The notes: generated by a model from the sequence alone, not told the origin. DNA of 64,000 nucleotides from Flaccisagitta enflata (GCA_965153355.1 OZ231127.1:4154001-4218000), one strand, 5' to 3'. Numbered from the stretch's first letter, positions 1 through 12,386 are shown. Made by a program: numbers and translations.

Positions 1-398
1 GAACCCTTTAAGGTCGTCCATATACCATAAATGTGTTATCTGTATATCACCGATTTTGTAGCCATTGCAGCGCCTGTTGATTATGAGGCTTAGTGGGTTA
101 AGGGCAATAATGAAAATCAATAGTGATAATGAGTCGCCCTGGAAGATACCGTACATTCTCAATAACAATACATCCCCCTCCATAGTATAAGGATAGATCC
201 ACGGTCCACCGCAGCATAGATGCACATATGAATTCAATGATAACTGGGCAGATCTTATAGACATAGAGTGACTCCTTTATCCAGGCATGAGGGACAGAGT
301 CATAGGCTTTACTATAATCAATGTAAAGCATATGTAGGTTTTTCCGTCGCTTTGTGACGTCGGCGAGGATATTTCTATTGATGAGCAGTTGGGTTTTT
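1..398 (-). pseudogene. LINE reverse transcriptase fragment, catalytic part
   Basis: This is a broken part of a non-LTR retrotransposon reverse transcriptase, read on the minus strand. From 398 down to about 160 one frame gives TQLLI, then NLHMLYIDYSKAYDSVPHAW, the region carrying the first catalytic aspartate. Near 155-165 the frame shifts by one base; the other frame then gives YGIFQGDSLSLLIF, ALNPLS and, at 13-24, the YMDD catalytic box followed by DDLKGF at the window edge. KAYDSVPHSWI, GIFQGDSLSPLLF and YMDDLKLF are typical of LINE polymerases of the R2/R4/NeSL-like type; the exact clade is inference. The frameshift and the element inserted at 399 make it non-functional. The fragment continues left of the window and resumes at 1091. 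Confidence 0.85.
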
Positions 399-1090
399 GG
401 GCAGCGGCCCCGAAGGGGACGAAGTCCTGTAGAACACAGGGGGACTTTCGTTCGTTCGTTCGTCCGTCCGTTCGTTCGTCCCCCCCATCAGGCCCCTCAG
501 GCCTCATATCTAGCCTCTCACGCCTCAAAACTGGCCCCTCAGGCCTCAAATCTGGCCTCTTAGGCCTCAAATCCAGCCTCTCAGGCCTCCAATCAAGCCT
601 CTTAGGCCTCAAATACAGCCTCTCAGGCTTCAAAACCGGCCTTTCAGACCTCTCAGGCCTCAAACCTGGCCTCTCAGGCCTCAAATTAGGCTTCTCAGGC
701 CTCCAATCCCAAATCTCAGTCCTCAAACCTACCTCTCAGGCTTCAAGTTAGGCCTCTCAGGCCACAAATCAGCTATCCAAGCCTCAATTTACTGCTCTCA
801 AACCTTATTCCAGCTCTTTCAAGCCTCAAGTCAGCCCTCTCAAGCTTCCGATTGGCATTCTCAGGCCTTACATCAGCCTTCTCAGACATCAGTCTAGGCT
901 CATGAAGGCCTTCAGTCAGCCCGCTATATGATCTCATCCACTTGTTCAGGCAGGACGAACGAAAGTCCCGCTGTGTTCTACAGGACTTCGTCCCCTTCGG
1001 GGCCGCTGCCCTGCTTCCCCTCACTCCAATTCATAATCACTCAAAGCAGGGCAACGGGTATTGCTGACCACATATTGCCCTTGGGCGACC
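399..1090 (+). mobile_element. Family E element, inserted in the LINE
   Basis: About 692 bp. The left arm starts GGGCAGCGGCCCCGAAGGGG and runs through a CCTGTAGAACACAGG hairpin and a CGTCCGTTCGT tract (to about 485). The core (about 497-905) is a minisatellite of 21-bp units of the type GGCCTCTCAGGCCTCAAATCT, which stays open in two frames because 21 is a multiple of three. The right arm (about 950-1010) is the reverse complement of the left. A tail with a CCTGCTT...AAGCAGGG stem and TATTGCTGACCACATATTGC ends at GGGCGACC. Left flank is TTTTT. The exact ends are uncertain by 1-3 bases. Confidence 0.8.
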
Positions 1091-1569
<479 letters not shown>

Positions 1570-2290
1570 CATCAAAAACCTTGAGCAAGCAGGATAAAGA
1601 GCTAGCGTCAAATAAGTCTGAGTCAATATGTGCAACATCTTGTCTTATCTTTTAAATAACAAAGAGCCCAAAATGAAGATTGATGAAAAATATTGATCTT
1701 CAGGAAAAATATGAAAAATGCGGAAAAATAAAAAAAGATTCAAAGATTCATAGCGCCAAAATTATCGATCGCACAGAATTTTGCTTTGCGTCATCTGAAA
1801 GAGGAGAATTAGCTCTTTCTTAACTATTGATTTCATGTGTAATCTCGTTAGACCCCCAAAAAGCATCAACTTCCTCAAACGCCTCATGAGAAAAAGGGGA
1901 AACAACTTATCTTTGCGGAACTCAAAAAGTCTTTGAATCTACGAAACTTGAGTTTTTTCCAAACCACTTATTCAATGAATTGTTATCTCTTCATGGAAAA
2001 ACTTTATTCAATTCAAATGTAATCAAAGCAAAGTACTTATAAACACGTGAAGTATTCCTTATATCATCGGCGCTTGGTTAAAGTAATCTAAATTCTTATC
2101 TGCAATTTACAGCACCTGAAACATTTGCCATTTCAATCAACGGTTTCCTCACAAACGCATTATGCAAATCACTAAATAAGGTACTTAAAGCTGTCATCAT
2201 ATCAATGGCAGCCCATTTCGCTAGATCTTTTTGTGCTCTTTAACGGATTCTAAAACATATTTGTCAACTTTTTTTGTTCAGTATCATTTT
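1570..2290. other. No gene recognised
   Basis: AT-rich sequence without a convincing open frame, repeat unit or RNA signature. I see no continuation of the LINE here. Confidence 0.6.
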
Positions 2291-2626
2291 TAGTCGGGTG
2301 CACGCGATTCTACAACCCGCTATGTTGGTCGGTCGGTCAGTCCATCCATCTGTCCGCCCATCTGTTGGTATCACTTTGCTTTTTAGGTGCGACAAAGCAC
2401 CTCTATAACTGGCTGTGTCCGTTGGTCTGTCGGTTGGTCTGTCGGTCTGTAACGCATTCGTTTGACGATCCACACGTCGCACCTTTTTGGCCTACTTGGC
2501 CTTGTTTTTTCGCGTTTACAGGTAATTTTTGCATCACTGTCCCTGCCCAAATGCTTGAATGTCATATCTATCACCGCTCTTGCCCACTTGCACGCGACTG
2601 GTGAAACCGTGCATTCGGCCTATTTT
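2291..2626 (-). mobile_element. Family A element carrying a nested subfamily B copy
   Basis: The hairpin end lies left at 2292-2309 (AGTCGGGTGCACGCGATT), followed by a GGTC-type tract. After the nested element at 2384-2505 the distal half resumes: CACTGTCCCTGCCCAAATGC, CCCACTTGCACGCGACTGG and a decayed GTGCATTCGGCCTATT end. The two halves align with uninterrupted copies such as 21114-21317. Confidence 0.75.
2384..2505 (-). mobile_element. Subfamily B element nested in family A
   Basis: Begins TAGGTGCGACAAAGCACCTC: the stem AGGTGC/GCACCT is perfect. It continues CTCTATAACTGGCTGTGTCC, a GGTC/TGTC tract, then ACGATCCACACGTCGCACC and ends CTACTTGGCCTTGTT. Related copies lie at 21508-21622 and 33831-33960. 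It sits in a T run inside the outer element. Confidence 0.75.
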
Positions 2627-2701
2627 TCTCCCGAGGCAACTCCTCCACTGTTGCATGTGCTCCAGCACCAACACTATTGCTAGCATCAAAGTGCAACATT
2701 A

Positions 2702-3034
2702 CCGTATTTTCTCTAAAAAGCGCCCCGGGCGCTTTTGAAAATGAAATATAACTTTGCTTTTTAACCTTCTAATAAGCGCCCCCTTTATGTTGTAGATGAA
2801 CTGTTAGTCAGTCAATATTTCTTATGAAATGCTAACAAAATGCAAAATTTGACTGAAAATGGAGATATTCATTGCATATCTGTCTGAAAGTCTTTGAAAA
2901 TAGCTCATAGTTTTGTATTATTTCATTATTTCATTTGATATTCCCATCCAAATCCTTTCTGAAAAACATAATACCATGAAAAAAAGAGGGGGGGGCGCTT
3001 TTTGGAGGGGGGGCGCTTTATGGAGAAAATACGG
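2702..3034. mobile_element. MITE with CCGTATTTTCTC inverted ends
   Basis: 333 bp flanked by TA on both sides. The ends are CCGTATTTTCTCTAAAAAGC and its near reverse complement (GCGCTTTATGGAGAAAATAC GG), each followed inward by GCGCCCC blocks. There is no coding capacity. A decayed relative lies at 36631-36956. Confidence 0.78.
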
Positions 3035-3117
3035 TAAACAGTTTCGTCGATGTATCAAAATTATTGGACATCGAGTACTATCGGTCTAAATGATATAGAA
3101 GTGGAAACTGCTACGCG

Positions 3118-3262
3118 CACCGGAATGATATCTGATGATCTTATACATATTGGAATGGTACCTGATGATCGTATACATGTTAGAATGGCATCTGATAATC
3201 AAATACATACATGAATGATAGCTAAAGATCGTATATATATATATACATAAATGATATCTAAA
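3118..3262. repeat. About 30-bp minisatellite, first part
   Basis: Units of the type GGAATGATATCTGATGATC plus GTATACATAT, about 30 bp long. The array resumes at 4056-4150, so the family A copy (3266-3442) and the TA-flanked element (3470-4053) appear to have inserted inside one array. Confidence 0.75.
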
Positions 3263-3265
3263 TGA

Positions 3266-3442
3266 AACAAGGCCGGATACACGGCTACCCCAGTGCGGGT
3301 GGGCAGGGGCCATATTTGAGGTCACTAGAGCATTTGGGCAGGAGCAGTGAAGCCAAAGACCGCAAAAACATAAAAAAGTTACGGACGGACCGACCAAAGG
3401 ACGGACAAAGCGGGGTGTAGAGTCGCGTAGCACGCGACTAAA
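3266..3442 (+). mobile_element. Family A element, complete copy
   Basis: Starts AACAAGGCCGGATACACGGC and contains GTGCGGGTGGGCAGGGGCC, CATTTGGGCAGGAGCAGTGA and a short GGAC tract. It ends GTAGAGTCGCGTAGCACGCG followed by ACTAAA. The stem is AGTCGCGT/..CACGCGACT with a TAG loop. Confidence 0.85.
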
Positions 3443-3469
3443 GATACAGATATAGATGATATCTGATTA

Positions 3470-4053
3470 ACACCCCTGACAAAATTAGGCGAACTGGGGT
3501 TGAATTTCATGTATTTGAGCCTGACAAAGTGATTTTAATGGTATTTTGGGATATGTAAATATGGACTATGGTAAATTCCGTCCAAGTTCAGCCAAAATTA
3601 CCAAAAAGAATAGGTTGAAATCCTATTTTATAGCCAGTCTCTGATAAAAGACAGTTCAACTTTGTACATTATTACCAAGTTTCTTATTGCACATCATTTT
3701 AGCCTCAAGGGCTGCCCCTGCCCATTTTTTTTACCTCCTCTCTTAGTTTTACTTACAGAATGAGTTTTTAGCCATCAAAGGCCAAAAAACTTGGGTATAG
3801 ACCGCAAAAAACAGCTGTAGGGTTGTGCCATCTTTTTGTAAAAATATTTCTGGGAAAATCCGTCACAATCTGATTTGCCATTTCTGACTTATCACCTTCT
3901 CACCCTTCTACCAGTGCATAATCCCCGTATGTTGCTCTACCATGTTAAAATATGACATTTTAGCTATCTCTGTGTCAAATCTTGCAGAGCTTGGGCCAAT
4001 ATTTTACCCTCTAGGGCATATGTTCCCAGTTCGCCTAATTATGTCAGGGGTGT
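3470..4053. mobile_element. TA-flanked element with about 30-bp inverted ends
   Basis: 584 bp between TA dinucleotides (3468-3469 and 4054-4055). Left end ACACCCCTGACAAAATTAGG with CGAACTGGG; right end CCCAGTTCGCCTAATTATGT with CAGGGGTGT. Apart from the ends it is not palindromic. No transposase frame is visible, so it is a non-autonomous element. The TA flanks fit Tc1/mariner-like transposition (inference). Confidence 0.78.
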
Positions 4054-4055
4054 TA

Positions 4056-4150
4056 TCATAAATGTACAATATCTAAAAATCAATTACATCCATTGATGAT
4101 ATCTGACAATTGCATACAAACATACATGCATGATATCTGATAATCTGATT
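4056..4150. repeat. About 30-bp minisatellite, second part
   Basis: TGATGATATCTGACAATTGC, ACATGCATGATATCTGATAA and similar units match those at 3118-3262. Confidence 0.7.
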
Positions 4151-4500
4151 GATACAAAAATTCTCAACCGAGCAAATATTCTGCGTTCACATCTCTGCAC
4201 TGCCGTCTTTCATTTGTTTTCATTTGTTTTCATGATTTCCTCAAATGATTACATAATCAAAATAATAATTATAAAAAAAGATTTCAAGTACAAGCAGCGA
4301 ACTTCGTTTCAATCCAAAATTCAATTAGCAGAGTTACTACCATGTCTGACATGGAATGTCTTACTTGAGAAAATAAGTTCATTTGCCTTCATAGAAATAG
4401 TAAAATTTAGTGATTAACTCTGGTTTAAAAAAAAAAAAGAGGCATTAAAAAATAAAAGAGGAAAAAACAGTTTCGAAACTAAGAGAGAGAAAATGAAATT

Positions 4501-4665
<165 letters not shown>

Positions 4666-4822
4666 GGCTTGTTATTTTTTTTTACCCTGAATTTTCGTCG
4701 GCTGATCTCAATTTTTTTTTCTTTCCCTCATCAACAAAAAGGAAAAAAAGAAAAAAAAATCTGATCGACCAATTTTTTTTCTTTTTTTTTTTCAATTTTG
4801 TGCTTAAGTCATATAATCATTT

Positions 4823-5145
4823 CATTTTGTCCGCTCAGCCACTCACTCGATCATGCATTCGCTCATGTCACTAGTCTTATCCCCTCACTCAGTCATTCAT
4901 TCATTCATTCACTAGTCTTATCCCCTCACTCGATCAACCATTCGCTCATTTCACTAGTCTTATCCCCTCACTCGATCATTCAAATGCTTAGTTCACCAGC
5001 TTTATCCGATCACTCGATCAATCATTCGATCGTTTTACTAGTTTTATCCGCTCACTCGATCAAGCATTCACTCATGTCACTAGTTTTATTTACTCACATG
5101 ATCATTCATTCGCTCATTTTACCCATTTTATCCACTAATTACATA
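4823..5145. repeat. 42-bp minisatellite
   Basis: The landmark CTAGTCTTATCCCCTCACTC or its variants recurs at 4871, 4912, 4954, 4996, 5038, 5080 and 5122, a 41-42-bp spacing. Because 42 is divisible by three an open frame persists, but the peptide is a repeat artefact. Confidence 0.85.
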
Positions 5146-5335
5146 GTTTTCTTTCTGCCCATTCAAAAAATTTTGAATCAAAAGTTGTCCATGTGTAACG
5201 CAAAACTTGTTTGTACATTTGCTCGTTGGTTGCGCCATAATTTTTGAGGTGAAATTTCTATTTGTTTTATCCATCCATCCATCGATCCATCCATCCATCC
5301 ATCCACCCCTAATGTTCCCCCCGTATATTTGTTTG

Positions 5336-5475
5336 TTCATTCATTGATTCATTCATTCATTGATTCATTCATTCATTGATTCATTCATTCATTCATTCAT
5401 TCATTCATTCATTCATTCATTCATTCATTCATTCATTCATTCATTCATTCATTCATTCATTCATTCATTCATTCA
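5336..5475. repeat. (ATTC)n microsatellite
   Basis: Perfect ATTC tetranucleotides for about 100 bp, preceded by ATTC/GATT interruptions. A CATC tract lies just upstream at 5270-5306. Confidence 0.97.
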
Positions 5476-5797
5476 GCGGTCATTTACTGTAGATCTGGTT
5501 TTGTGCTTAACTGCTTATATGTATTCCTCTGTTTAAAAGTATTCACTTCAAATCTTAACTACGCAGAACGACTGAATCTTAAGAATTTTGTTATACATAA
5601 AAAACAAGTGAACTTTAGTGGGTTACATCGAATCTTTTTTTTTTCTTCAATTCTCGAAGTCCCTCTTCAACCAAACAGGCCAACATCTTAGCGGGTACAA
5701 ACAAACCATTTCATTGAACAGGATTTTAAAAAGAGAATATAAAGCAGGATGAGGAAAAACTAAGGAGTGGGAGGATGGATGAAAAAGAAAGAGAAGA

Positions 5798-6952
<1,155 letters not shown>

Positions 6953-7121
6953 AGGAAGAAGAAGCAGAAGAGGATTGTGAGGATGAGGCGAAACTTGGAG
7001 GAAGAGGAGGAGGAAGAGGAGGAGGAAGAGGAAGTAGAGTGGGAGAGTGGGAGGAAGGCGGGAAAATGTGTCGGAAGGAGAAAAAAAATAGGTTGGACCT
7101 AAGCTTGGTTCGCGAGTTCGA

Positions 7122-7382
<261 letters not shown>

Positions 7383-7507
7383 TATGCGGACACACAAATA
7401 GACAGACAGATAGACGGACAGAAAGATAGACGGAAAGACCAACTTCGAGACTGATGAACGACAGAACGGAAGTAGACAAACAGACAGATGAAGTCATGAA
7501 GAGACAG

Positions 7508-8012
7508 GAAAAGACAAAGAGCCAGACAAAGAAGAGATTTATAGAAGGTAGAAGAGGACAAGCAGTCAGACATAGAAGAGATACAGAAAAGGAAGAAAAG
7601 GACAAGCAGCCTGACAGAGAAGAGATTTAGAGAAGATAAAAAAGGACAAACAGAGACAAAGAAGAGATTTAGAGAACGTAGAAAAGGACGAACAGTCAGA
7701 CAGAAAAGAGATACAGAAAAGGTAGAAAAGGACAAACAGCCAGACAGAGAAGAGATTTTGAGAAGGTAGAAAAGGACAAACGGCCAGACAGAAAAGAGAT
7801 TTAGAGAAGGTAGAAAAGGACAAACAGCCTGACAAAGAAGAGATTTAGAGAAGGTAGAAAAGGACAAACAGAGACAAAGAAGAGATTTAGAGAAGGTAGA
7901 AAAGGACGAACAATCAGACAGAGAAGAGATACAGAAAAGGTAGAAAAGGACAAACAGCCAGACAAAGAAGAGATTTAGAGAAGGTAGAAAAGGACGAACA
8001 GTCAGACAGAAT
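7508..8012. repeat. 44-bp minisatellite with higher-order pattern
   Basis: About eleven units of the type AAGGACAAACAGCCAGACAG plus AGAAGAGATTTAGAGAAGGT AGAA. Most are 44 bp; two are 42 bp. The same variant order (CCTGAC unit, 42-bp unit, GATACAG unit, CCAGAC unit) occurs twice, about 218 bp apart. Confidence 0.88.
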
Positions 8013-8116
8013 AATGAACAAGACAGAGACAGATACGAAAGACCGAAGAATCTACAGATGAGCGTCCCAACGCGCAGATCTTCAGGACGAAGAAAAGAAG
8101 AGGCCAACACATTCAA

Positions 8117-8409
8117 GGGCGTGTTTCTAGTGATGAAAACAATCGCGTTTTTTTCCCGTGGACCGCGTTCGCAGCGTGAACACGTATTCATAATTTTTAA
8201 CCATCCCATGAGGAAGTGAGCAAATTGAGTGAGCGAGCCTGTGAATGAAGCGAACAAGGGATGTGGGTGTGGCGAAAAGGAGTGTGGCAAAGCGTAGCAA
8301 AGTGGAGCGCTGCGGAGTGAGTGAGCGGAGTGAGCGGTGCGAGCGAACAAACGTAGCAAGCGACCGAGTCGCCCGTTCAAAACGCGGTTGTCTGACTAGA
8401 AACGCCCCC
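8117..8409 (+). mobile_element. Family D MITE, 293 bp
   Basis: Ends are GGGCGTGTTTCTAGTGA and TGACTAGAAACGCCCCC, imperfect inverted repeats. Inside are an ACGCG..CGCG block, the landmark CGTGAACACGTATTCATAAT and a region of repeated GAGCGA/GAGTGA motifs. No coding capacity. Relatives: 11323-11523, 44272-44546, 45911-46145, 47215-47447. Confidence 0.78.
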
Positions 8410-8452
8410 TTACTTGCATGCAAGTGTAATCATGGTTTCAGCGTCACCTTTT

Positions 8453-8646
8453 TAGTCGCGTGCACGCAAATCTTAAAGACCACTTTTTGGTCTGTCGGTT
8501 TGTCGGTCCGTCGGTTCGTTAGCTCGTCGGTTCGTCGGTTCATCGGTTCATCGGTTCGTCGGTTCGTCGGTTCATTGGTTCGTCGGTTTGTCGGTTCGTC
8601 AGTTTGTCGGTTTTTCAGTTTGTCGGTTTATCGGTCCATCACATTT
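8453..8646 (-). mobile_element. Family A element, truncated
   Basis: The hairpin end TAGTCGCGTGCACGCAAAT (stem partly decayed) is followed by about 130 bp of CGGTTCGT units. The distal GGCCTTGTT end is missing. Confidence 0.7.
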
Positions 8647-9079
8647 GTTGACTTTTGTTATTAACAACATTAAGTTAGTCTTAAAAAGTGTTTTCTTTCT
8701 ACAATATCTTTTTTTCGCGATTGTCTGAGACTAAAAATGCAATTGTCTGAGACTAGAAACGCGCCCTAAGTCGTGTGCGTTCGGTCAAATCATAAAAAAG
8801 TGGAGCACCGCTACCGCGCACCCGCTATCAAGGCATGCCCGTCTATAAGTCCTAGAACATGCAGTCTCACAAAAAAGATTTTATACTTATATCTATATAT
8901 TGGCAGCTTCACTACGAGGCATGATTATGTCCAGTCCCTTGGCATGCGCTGTAGTTAAGCTCTAGCTAAAAGTTATGATTTCAGCATGAGGATACAAATC
9001 TGATAAGAATATATGAATAAATCGAGAAAAAAGAACACACTTTTTGAGACTATCTAAAAGTTTTGATAACACAAGTCAA

Positions 9080-9203
9080 CAGATGTGATGGACCGACAAA
9101 CCGACAAATCGACTAACCGACTAACCGACTAACCTATGGACCGACGAACCAACGAACCGACGTACCAAAAGGTTTTTTTAAGATTTGCGTGCACGCGACT
9201 AAA
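9080..9203 (+). mobile_element. Family A element, truncated mirror copy
   Basis: Reverse-orientation partner of 8453-8646 in the inverted repeat. It ends ATTTGCGTGCACGCGACTAA. Confidence 0.7.
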
Positions 9204-9306
9204 ACGGTGACGCTGAAACCATGAATTCACTCGCGTGCCAGTAAAGGCGTGTTTCCAGTGACAACAACATACAACAAACGCGTTTAACACATGTTCAATA
9301 TTTATC

Positions 9307-9594
9307 CAGGCCTGTATATTCTTGAGTTCCCCCCCCCCCCACGGAGAGTCTGGAGATGGGGAAGGAAATCAAAGGGGGAAAAAAGAGAAAAAAAAGAAAT
9401 TTGGAGAAAATATAACTTTTTACAGTACCAAATCATAAAACTCAATTAGTAAAACACTATTTAAATCTTAACTACATAGTTTTATTGATATATGGGGAAG
9501 AAAATCATGGATATAAAATCGCGACGCGACGTGTCGCGGGGAAGAAAATCAAAGGGGGGGGGAATCAAAAGCGACTCAAGAATATACACCCCTG
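9307..9594 (-). mobile_element. hAT-type MITE
   Basis: 288 bp with ends CAGGCCTGTATATTCTTGAG and CTCAAGAATATACACCCCTG. Flanks TATTTATC and TATTAATC match at 7 of 8 positions, as an aged 8-bp duplication would. The inside has C/G runs and GGGGAAGGAAATCAAAGG. A second copy at 13675-13971 has a perfect 8-bp duplication. Confidence 0.82.
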
Positions 9595-9635
9595 TATTAA
9601 TCATAAATTTCAAATGTCACACATATCTCTCTCTG

Positions 9636-9636
<1 letters not shown>

Positions 9637-9730
<94 letters not shown>
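9637..9730. repeat. (CA)n microsatellite
   Basis: About 94 bp of uninterrupted CA. Confidence 0.98.
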
Positions 9731-9731
<1 letters not shown>

Positions 9732-9820
9732 CGGGGTGGATCATCAAATGTTTGTGAAATCAACAGACCAAATGACCGTAACACAAACTGACGGACGGAC
9801 ACGATGGGTTACAGAGGTTT

Positions 9821-9964
9821 GAATGAATAAATGATTGAATTAATGAATGAATGAATGAATGAATGAATGAATGAATGAATGAATGAATGAATGAATGAAT
9901 GAATGAATGAATGAATGAATGAATGAATAAATGAATGACTGAATGAATGAATGAATGAATGAAT
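9821..9964. repeat. (GAAT)n microsatellite
   Basis: GAAT tetranucleotides with a few TAAA/GACT interruptions. The opposite strand reads as an IHSF repeat, which is an artefact. Confidence 0.97.
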
Positions 9965-10395
9965 TAACGACCAAATTGATAAGGATGCGGTCAAGCATGA
10001 GGATAAAAAAGAATGAAGAAAGATGTCAAGTCAAGACCCAACCATTTGGTGCAAATCTTTATTTCCTTTTTGAGCAGCGGCCTCAAAATCCACGTATTCA
10101 TGAGTATGCAGATAAAACCCGCTAAAACGCACCCAAGAGTTACGGAAATCCGCCTATAACAGACAGAAAATCAGGGTCCCTTTAAGTGACCTCTTTTAAT
10201 TTCTTATAATGGCAACAACTGAAATCCACTTATAACAGATAGAATTTGTTGGTCCCTTGACATCTCTTATTGGTTCAACTATACTTATCTGTCTGTTTAT
10301 GTATCCATCATTCCTTCCATCCATCTATGTTGTGGTCGTTTTCCATGTAGTTGTTTTTGTTGCTACTGCCATCAGTGGTGTCAAGTTCTTAGTGT
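9965..10395. other. No gene recognised
   Basis: Contains two related short blocks (GGAAATCCGCCTATAACAGA at about 10147 and GAAATCCACTTATAACAGA at about 10221), each followed by GGTCCCTT; otherwise featureless. Confidence 0.5.
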
Positions 10396-10578
<183 letters not shown>

Positions 10579-10612
10579 TGGGATGGTTGTTGATGTTGCT
10601 GCTGTCGTTTTT

Positions 10613-11048
10613 GGGCAGCGGCTCCGAAGGAGTCAATCACATATGGGGAATTTTCTCCTGCTTCCTCTCCTCCTCCTTCTTCTCTTTCATACCCCCCCCC
10701 TCCCCCCAGCCCCAGATCTCAGCCTCGAGGCCCATATCCCAGCCTCGAGGCCCAAATCCCAGTCTTGAGGTCCAAATCCCAACCTCAAGGCCCAAATCTC
10801 AACCCCAAGGCCCAAATTGTAGCTTCAAGGGATTTGGGCCTCAGGACTGGGACTTGGGCCTCGAGGCTGGGATATGGGCCTCGAGGCTGACATCCGGGCC
10901 TCAAGGAGGAGAAAATTCACCATATGTGTGAAAGCATAGATCATCGACCCCTTTGGGGCCGCTGCCCTGCTCCCCCCTCAACTTCTACCCCAACCTACTT
11001 AAGCAGGGCACGGGTACCGCTGACCATCTAACGCTTTTTATTTGCGAC
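10613..11048 (+). mobile_element. Family E element, subfamily E2
   Basis: Left flank is TTTTT. The left arm is GGGCAGCGGCTCCGAAGGAG then CAATCACATATGGGGAATTT and CTCCT runs. The core (about 10720-10900) has 20-bp units CCTCGAGGCCCAAATCCCAG. The mirrored right arm ends in GACCCCTTTGGGGCCGCTGC. The tail has CCCTGCT...AGCAGGG, GGGTACCGCTGACCATCTAA and CGCTTTT..TTTGCGACT. Confidence 0.8.
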
Positions 11049-11059
11049 TATTGTTATTG

Positions 11060-11126
11060 TCAGACTTACAGAACGACCACCCGACCAACAAAGCAACGTA
11101 GAGTCGCGTGTTAGCGACTGAAATTT
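11060..11126 (+). mobile_element. Family A hairpin-end fragment
   Basis: AACGACCACCCGACCAACAA then AGCAACGTAGAGTCGCGTGT and TAGCGACTGAAA: only the repeat core and stem-loop end remain. Confidence 0.6.
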
Positions 11127-11139
11127 TGCAGAATATTCG

Positions 11140-11222
11140 TGTAAGCATGGTACATGTAAGCATGTAAACAGTACCATGTAAGCATGTAAGCAGTACCATG
11201 TAAGCATGGTACATGCGTTCTC
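11140..11222. repeat. Short palindromic repeat cluster
   Basis: CATGTAAGCATG and GTACCATGTAAGCATG recur four times in about 80 bp; GCATGGTACATG and its complement can pair. Confidence 0.6.
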
Positions 11223-11322
11223 AGTCATCCCATTTTTTCACATCTCCTCTCACTTTCGGAATCCATATCGTCATCATTTTAGTCTGTCTCTTTTTTTTTC
11301 ATCAACATAAAATGTATCTTAG

Positions 11323-11523
11323 AGGCTGTTTCTAGTCAGACACAATCGCGTTTTGAATGGGCCACTCGGTCGCTCGCTATGTTTGTTCGATCACACTGCT
11401 CACTCCGCTCACTCTCTTCGCTCACTCCCTCCTGGGACAGTTGAAATTCTTGAATATGTGTTCACGCTGTAAACGCGTTCAATGGGAACAAACGCGTTTT
11501 TGGTCATCACTAGAAACACGCCC
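11323..11523 (-). mobile_element. Family D MITE
   Basis: Left end AGGCTGTTTCTAGTCAGAC, right end CATCACTAGAAACACGCCCT. The interior (ATTCTTGAATATGTGTTCAC, ACGCGTTCAATGGGAACAAA) is the reverse complement of 8117-8409, with a shorter GAGCGA region. Confidence 0.8.
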
Positions 11524-11597
11524 TCAATCAAATTGATCCTCAACTGATTTTGAGCCCAAGTTTTCAATCATTATTGGGACCAAAAAAACTAAGGTGA

Positions 11598-11873
<276 letters not shown>

Positions 11874-11991
11874 GGATGTACTAATGGTCCAAATGAAGAA
11901 CGATCAAATTCATTACAGAAGGAATGTATTTTAGTACATTACGCTGAGTTAATGGACAAAATGTAAAGACTGGTGCTGTGTTTATATTCAG

Positions 11992-12119
11992 GAATGAATG
12001 AATAAATTAATGACTGAATGAATGAATGAATGAATGAATGAATGAATGAATGAATGAATGAATGAATGAATGAATGAATGAATGAATGAATAAATGAATG
12101 AATGAATGAATGAATGAAT
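11992..12119. repeat. (GAAT)n microsatellite
   Basis: GAAT tetranucleotides with rare interruptions, same type and orientation as at 9821-9964. Confidence 0.97.
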
Positions 12120-12176
12120 GTCATATAGATTCACCGGCCATCCTCAAACTAATTCGAAATGACTCTGAAATGTTCT

Positions 12177-12364
12177 TAGTCGCGTGCACACAACTCCACA
12201 CCCCGCTTAGTCCGTCCGTCCGCGCGTCTGTCAGTTGGTTGATCTGTCGGTCACACTTTTACTTTTTTAATCAAAGTCATATAAAGTCTTTAAAGTTAGA
12301 CTAAATCATATTAAGTCATTCTAAATGTATATTCCGCACGCGACTTATGGGTGTTGGCCTTGCT
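12177..12364 (-). mobile_element. Family A element, subfamily with AAGTCATT core
   Basis: Starts TAGTCGCGTGCACACAACTC and CCGTCCGTC tract, then a decayed AAGTCATTCT decamer region (AAAGTCATAT, ATTAAGTCATTCTAAATG). It ends CCGCACGCGACTTATGGGTG then TTGGCCTTG. The full version is 57537-57923. Confidence 0.75.
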
Positions 12365-12386
12365 TTCCTTCGCACACGTATAACTA

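Larger units (their letters stand above)
8415..9252. repeat. Large inverted repeat
   Basis: The left arm (about 8415-8702) and right arm (about 9030-9252, reverse complement) share CATGGTTTCAGCGTCACC, a family A hairpin end, a GGTT/CGGT tract and GTTGACTT...AAAAAGTG. The spacer is about 330 bp. Each arm holds a family A copy truncated after its repeat core, and family D ends lie just outside. Confidence 0.8.

Noticed and set aside
277-751. Heptad-like RPERLDLRPKRPD frame
   Set aside because: It is the 21-bp core of a family E element; other copies have 20- or 10-bp units that break the frame, so it is not selected as protein.
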